From: an uncultured Phascolarctobacterium sp.
GTDB lineage: Bacteria; Bacillota; Negativicutes; Acidaminococcales; Acidaminococcaceae
Direction: 5' to 3'
Assembly (NCBI GenBank): GCA_934234275.1
Contig: CAKQHU010000037.1
Coordinates: forward strand, 1 to 10,152
Length of the DNA stretch: 10,152 nt
The position numbers and the translations under genes are program-made. Positions 6,257 to 10,152 of the stretch are shown piece after piece. Within the stretch, counting starts at the first letter, position 1. The number at the start of each line of letters is the position of its first letter. Under the pieces are notes generated by a model that searched no databases, was not told the origin of the DNA, and saw only the letters and a program-made list of their open reading frames with translations.

Positions 6257-6932
6257 AGCCATATACCCCGCTTGCTTCATCACGTACGATATGCCCGTCC
6301 TCTATGGCTATAACGCGCTTGCCCATGGCATCAACTATTTCTTTATCGTGAGTTGCCATAACAATCGTAGTTCCTTCAGCATTAATTTCCTTAAAGATTT
6401 CCATAATATCCCAGCTTGTTTCCGGGTCCAGGTTACCAGTAGGCTCGTCGGCAATTACCATAATAGGATCGTTAACAATAGCACGGGCAATAGCGATACG
6501 CTGCTGCTCGCCGCCGCTCAGCTCATTAGGATAAGCATCAGCACGGTGACGCAGGCCTACAAGATCCAATACGTTCAACACTCTGCGCTTTATCTTGCGG
6601 CGCGGTGTTTCAATTACCTCCATAGCAAAAGCTACGTTTTCATAAACAGTACGGTCCGGAAGCAGGCGGTAATCCTGGAAAATTATGCCCAGCTGACGTC
6701 TCATATAAGGAATCTCATTGGGTGTCAGCGATAAAATATCCACGCCATTAACAAAAATGCTGCCCGTGGTCGGCAGAACCTCACGGAACAGCATTTTGAT
6801 AAAGGTAGACTTACCAGCGCCGCTAGGTCCTACAACAAAGACGAATTCGCCTGGTTCAATATGAATATCGACGTTCTGCAAGGCAACAGACCCACCGGGA
6901 TATACCTTGCTTACATCAGTCATTTTCAGCAC
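6246..6932 (-). CDS. ftsE: Cell-division ABC transporter ATPase FtsE
   Basis: The roughly 228-residue ABC ATPase shows Walker A G-P-S-G-A-G-K-S (35-42), the Q-loop Gln86 in I-I-F-Q-D-Y-R-L-L, the signature L-S-G-G-E-Q (138-143), Walker B ending in Asp162-Glu163 followed by P-T-G-N-L-D, and the switch His195. The F-Q-D-Y-R-L-L and P-T-G-N-L-D forms are characteristic of FtsE. It hydrolyses ATP in the cytoplasm and drives FtsX. There are three candidate starts: TTG at 6941 (only one base after GAGGAGA), GTG at 6932 (GAGGAG 10 bases upstream, best match to the family N-terminus) and ATG at 6923. I take GTG; the choice changes only a few residues. The csaB-like stop is at 6949, so the genes nearly abut. 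An alternative reading as a MacB/LolD-type ATPase is unlikely given the adjacent ftsX. Confidence 0.95.
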   Translation of the reverse strand: MLKMTDVSKVYPGGSVALQNVDIHIEPGEFVFVVGPSGAGKSTFIKMLFREVLPTTGSIFVNGVDILSLTPNEIPYMRRQLGIIFQDYRLLPDRTVYENVAFAMEVIETPRRKIKRRVLNVLDLVGLRHRADAYPNELSGGEQQRIAIARAIVNDPIMVIADEPTGNLDPETSWDIMEIFKEINAEGTTIVMATHDKEIVDAMGKRVIAIEDGHIVRDEASGVYGYEL

Positions 6933-6948
6933 TACCTTCAATCTCCTC

Positions 6949-8031
6949 TCAATTTAATAAATCAAAGGCTTCCTTTGCATTTAAAAAAGCTTTCGCTCTC
7001 AATGTATCCAAAAGTCCATGAGCAGCATTGGCAGAGGCCAGCGCCTTACGCGCAGACGCAACTACCTGCGCAGCCTGCAGTGTTTCCACAGCTCCTGCGC
7101 TGATGCCGTTAATGTCTTTGACAAAGCCGTCAATTTTGGGGTCATAGGATACAGCCACAAAAGGCAGCTCCATAACTGCAGCAAAAATAAGCGCATGCAG
7201 ACGCATACCGATAAGCAGATTAAAGTTACCCATCAGTGACAAAAACTGCTCGGTATCACAGCCGGTTTCCAAAACAGTACTATCTGCTTTGCGCCTCATA
7301 AAGTGCTGTAATCTGTTGCAGGCTGCCACATCCACAGGATATTGCAGCGGCAGCAGCACAATATGTGCCTTATATTCCTTGGCCAGAATATCCGCAGCTT
7401 TAGCCAACTCCAGCAGGTACTTATCATCCTCCTGCCACTTACGTACACTTATGGCTATCAGCATTTTATCTTTGGGAATGCCAAACTGCTGCAGCAGCTC
7501 GAGTCCTTTTTCCTTACTCTCCTGCGGCAAGGTCAGCACAGAATCGGCTGTCAGCTGCACCTTTTCCGCCGGTACACCGATGCGACGCAGTTCATATAAA
7601 GAATCCTGGTCACGCACGGTAATTAAATCTACCCGGCTGCAGATAAATTTAGTCAGCCTGCGCATAAGTCTATTATGGATAGGTCCTATACCCTGACCGA
7701 AAAGCATAACCTTTTTTTTGAGCAGCAGGCCCAAAGCCAGGATAAACAGATAATATAACAGACTGCGCTTGCTGGTAACGTCCTGCAGCAGACTGCCACC
7801 GCCACTGAGCAGCAGGTCGCAGTCCATGAGGGCAGCAAAAATTTTGCAAAAGCTGAAACGATGAAGAGAATTCACCTTGTGTCTTGCGGCAGTAGCGGGC
7901 GGATTGCCTGAGATAACCGTCAGCTCCACGGTCTTTTCCGTACTGCGCAAAGCCTTAATGATCGCGGTCAGCATAGCTTCATCTCCGGCATTAGCAAATC
8001 CATAGTATCCGGAAATCACGATCTTACTCAT
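6949..8031 (-). CDS. csaB: Polysaccharide pyruvyl transferase, CsaB type
   Basis: The 360-residue protein carries the PS_pyruv_trans fold marks: N-terminal G-Y-Y-G-F-A-N-A-G-D-E-A-M (8-20), S-G-G-G-S-L-L-Q-D (76-84), G-Q-G-I-G-P (112-117), R-D-x-x-S (140-144), L-P-L-Q (227-230) and C-terminal G-M-R-L-H-A (275-280) followed by V-S-Y-D-P-K (294-299). CsaB transfers pyruvate from phosphoenolpyruvate onto a sugar of a secondary cell-wall polymer, making the ketal that SLH domains bind in Bacillus and relatives. The start ATG overlaps the DUF5693 stop by 4 bases (ATGA), so the two are translationally coupled; AAGGAG lies 12 bases upstream, inside the DUF5693 coding end. No SLH-domain protein is in the window, so the acceptor polymer is unknown. 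The family call is firm; the csaB symbol is by architecture. Confidence 0.9.
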   Translation of the reverse strand: MSKIVISGYYGFANAGDEAMLTAIIKALRSTEKTVELTVISGNPPATAARHKVNSLHRFSFCKIFAALMDCDLLLSGGGSLLQDVTSKRSLLYYLFILALGLLLKKKVMLFGQGIGPIHNRLMRRLTKFICSRVDLITVRDQDSLYELRRIGVPAEKVQLTADSVLTLPQESKEKGLELLQQFGIPKDKMLIAISVRKWQEDDKYLLELAKAADILAKEYKAHIVLLPLQYPVDVAACNRLQHFMRRKADSTVLETGCDTEQFLSLMGNFNLLIGMRLHALIFAAVMELPFVAVSYDPKIDGFVKDINGISAGAVETLQAAQVVASARKALASANAAHGLLDTLRAKAFLNAKEAFDLLN

Positions 8032-10127
8032 TCTTCAAGGTATCTCCTTTTAAACTTAACAACTAAGGGTAACAGCATGCCAAGCACCAGTACAGCGATT
8101 ACGCCGAATACAACGCCAACAGCATAGCCGTCGAGAGCACGTACAAAGCTCATAACAACCGGTGTACGCATATGACAGAAGGTCTGCACCAGGCTGCCCT
8201 GTCCGATAACGGCAGCACAGGTCAGTACAAACTGCCACCAACGCGGTGCGCAACGGTAAACAGCAAGCACTGCCACGAAAAATGCCGGGTGACCGATCAT
8301 AAATTCTTTTTCGCGCGGACGTGCATACATCAGTTGCTCTAAGAAAGCACGCATCTTCAATTCAATTGCCGGTACAGGCACACCACCGGTATGACCGCTG
8401 CGTCCGACAAAATAATAAGCAATAAACAGCAGCACCGCAAGCACTGCTACATGGCGGAAGGTAATCCCTGTATCCAGCAGACCGTTCAGTCGCTCCCACA
8501 GAGTTTTCAAACCCTTGCCCACAACCTGCAGCAGGTCATAGCGTTTCATAAAGAGAACAGCTGTCAGCATAACCGGCAGAATAAAGGTTAATTTTACGCC
8601 GCGGTAGATATCAATCTCCAACAGGAAACGGCTGTCTGTCAAAATAGCGGACAGGAAGGCTGCACCTACCAAAGACAAAGCAATAGCCAACGCCAGCTGC
8701 CAGATACCGTTCCAGCAAATAGCAAGCAGGCTGTGCTTATCACTCGTATTTTTATCCCAAATGTTAAAAATAACATTCATCGAAAGCACCGGGAAAACAC
8801 TTGCTGCCGCCAAAGCCAGCAGCTGACGCGTAAACAGGCCGCGGCCGATAAACAGCAGTGCCAGAGCTCCGGCAGAAAAAACAGCCCACAGTGCTATTTG
8901 CTGCTTACCACCCAGGTTAAAGAGCAACGCAAGATACAGCACTACACCGGCGGCAATCGCCAATACAATAGGAATAAAGCTTACCTTAGCGGGGAAGTAC
9001 GGTGCAAAGCCATCTTTGTTTTCGGCGCTGAAAACACCTGCTTCACCGATAGTGTAGCCACGCGCTTCAACGCTAGCCTTGATATCACGCACATATTTCA
9101 GGTTAGTCTTCATAATATCCTGACCACCCTCAGGCATCAGGAAGGGACGGATATAGTTCACACGGATATTGCGCTCCTCGTCCGTCAGCGCCCAACGGCG
9201 CAGAGCCTCGCCCACGCTGATTTTCTTCTGCTCGGTCGGGTCGATAACATAGGAACGGGCAGCCTTGTAGTCATTGAACTCAGCCAAAGGCAACAGTCCG
9301 TCGATTTTAGCAAACTGCAGCTGGGTGTAATGCTCCAGCATTACAAGCGTCATATTGTTTTCCTGCATGCGCTCGCCCAAATGCTTCATTTTATTAGGAT
9401 AGCCAACAACCTCGGTACCACAGGGCATCAAAGCGTCAACAGGTACACCGGCTTCCTTAATGCGGGCAAAAATGCCGTCAATCTGCTCATCCGTTACATC
9501 CACATAATTTTGCGGACGTACGATAATTTTGAAGCCCAAAGCAGCAACCTTACGCATATCCTGCACCGGCAAGCCTAAAGGAGCCTGCAACAGTCCCTGA
9601 GGCTCATCGTATTTGCCCTCAGGCAGAGGTGTGGTGCTACCCTTGATTTTGATAATACGCGGATTTTCACTTACAACCTTTACACGGTCAGCACCGTAGC
9701 GCAGGCACAAATCCTGCTCTACATCATCTAAGACAGACTGCTTGTCAGTAGCAGCAACGTAAGCAGCATTTTCTTCAACATCGCCGGCGCCTACATTAGC
9801 AAAAACACCCATACCGGAACCAAGCGCAGCTGCCTGACGCAGCTCACCGCCGGTTACCGTCTGGATTTCGCCGTTGTTAGTCAAACGCTCCAGCGTAGTA
9901 TCAAAAATCATCAGCGAGTTGATGCCTGCATCCTTAAACTGACGCAGTACATCCTCCTCCGGCAGGCCCTGCAAAGCAGCCAGCTTACGTAAGCCCTCGT
10001 ACTCCATAGCCATTTCTACAGTATTGTTTTTTTGTTCGACATCGTGACGGACAACGTTCAGCCATAAGGCGCAAACCAGACCGATTACGATTACTGCCAA
10101 AAGCAAAGGATTATATCGGCTTTTCAT
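8028..10127 (-). CDS. DUF5693 multi-pass membrane protein
   Basis: The roughly 699-residue protein has one N-terminal membrane segment (about 7-26), a large outward-facing domain (about 27-380) and about nine C-terminal membrane segments (about 384-690). The N-terminal segment after the first helix (N-T-V-E-M-A-M-E-Y near 36, then L-P-E-E-D-V-L and a D-A-G-I-N-S-L block) is the pattern I associate with DUF5693 proteins. The outer domain resembles a TIM-barrel-like sugar-enzyme fold in its repeated strand/helix rhythm, but no catalytic motif was identified. The function is unknown. It is coupled to csaB by an ATGA overlap and heads the envelope operon, so a role in making, moving or modifying the polymer that CsaB pyruvylates is a reasonable guess. 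A GTG at 10136 is in frame, but the ATG at 10127 has AGGTG 6 bases before it. The promoter lies beyond the right edge. Confidence 0.85.
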   Translation of the reverse strand: MKSRYNPLLLAVIVIGLVCALWLNVVRHDVEQKNNTVEMAMEYEGLRKLAALQGLPEEDVLRQFKDAGINSLMIFDTTLERLTNNGEIQTVTGGELRQAAALGSGMGVFANVGAGDVEENAAYVAATDKQSVLDDVEQDLCLRYGADRVKVVSENPRIIKIKGSTTPLPEGKYDEPQGLLQAPLGLPVQDMRKVAALGFKIIVRPQNYVDVTDEQIDGIFARIKEAGVPVDALMPCGTEVVGYPNKMKHLGERMQENNMTLVMLEHYTQLQFAKIDGLLPLAEFNDYKAARSYVIDPTEQKKISVGEALRRWALTDEERNIRVNYIRPFLMPEGGQDIMKTNLKYVRDIKASVEARGYTIGEAGVFSAENKDGFAPYFPAKVSFIPIVLAIAAGVVLYLALLFNLGGKQQIALWAVFSAGALALLFIGRGLFTRQLLALAAASVFPVLSMNVIFNIWDKNTSDKHSLLAICWNGIWQLALAIALSLVGAAFLSAILTDSRFLLEIDIYRGVKLTFILPVMLTAVLFMKRYDLLQVVGKGLKTLWERLNGLLDTGITFRHVAVLAVLLFIAYYFVGRSGHTGGVPVPAIELKMRAFLEQLMYARPREKEFMIGHPAFFVAVLAVYRCAPRWWQFVLTCAAVIGQGSLVQTFCHMRTPVVMSFVRALDGYAVGVVFGVIAVLVLGMLLPLVVKFKRRYLEE

Positions 10128-10152
10128 AAAATTCACCTGTCCAGACCTCGCT

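Noticed and set aside
6257..6283. Upstream GTG start for ftsX
   Set aside because: The added nine residues do not match the family N-terminus and there is no ribosome site before the GTG.
8733..9578. 281-codon plus-strand open frame
   Set aside because: It is antisense to the DUF5693 gene, with low-complexity Gln/His/Asn-rich translation typical of a shadow frame.

Overview
The window is a block of bacterial chromosome with every convincing gene on the minus strand. It contains ten essentially complete genes and the first codons of an eleventh at the left edge. The gene set is a polysaccharide pyruvyl transferase of the CsaB type, a DUF5693 membrane protein, FtsE, FtsX, an M23 hydrolase and an S41 protease. 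Together with the strong AGGAGG-type ribosome sites, this points to the Bacillota. The overall flavour is a diderm, anaerobic class such as Negativicutes, but that taxon is inferred from gene content and was not tested. I saw no rRNA, tRNA, CRISPR array, insertion sequence or phage gene.

Reading in the direction of transcription (right to left), the first unit runs from about 10127 to a terminator at 2604-2644. It is a tightly packed cell-envelope operon: DUF5693 membrane protein, csaB-like pyruvyl transferase (ATGA overlap), ftsE, ftsX (11-base overlap), a secreted coiled-coil/M23 peptidoglycan hydrolase, a membrane-anchored PDZ/S41 protease, and a small Spx/ArsC-family redox protein whose ribosome site overlaps the preceding stop codon. 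FtsE and FtsX should form the ATPase-driven switch that activates the M23 hydrolase during cell-wall growth or division. The S41 protease may trim envelope proteins, possibly including this hydrolase. CsaB is expected to add pyruvate ketals to a cell-wall polymer, and the DUF5693 protein is a candidate partner.

The second stretch (2516 to 248) has a putative extended -10 promoter. It carries a secreted DUF1343/NamZ-like (GH171) muramidase homologue, a 126-base gap, a small FMN nitroreductase and a 110-residue exported protein built from six 11-residue repeats. It ends in a clear hairpin plus U-run at 248-279. The repeat protein is the most unusual item; its layout matches what I remember of the '7(1) septoil knot' (DUF6150-like) proteins.

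The third unit only begins in the window. A near-consensus promoter (TTGACA, 17 bases, TACAAT) at 58-86 and an AAGGAGG site at 17-23 lead into a start codon at 9 or 12, and the gene runs off the left edge. The 119-247 stretch between the last terminator and this promoter holds a 7-bp inverted repeat and no supportable gene.
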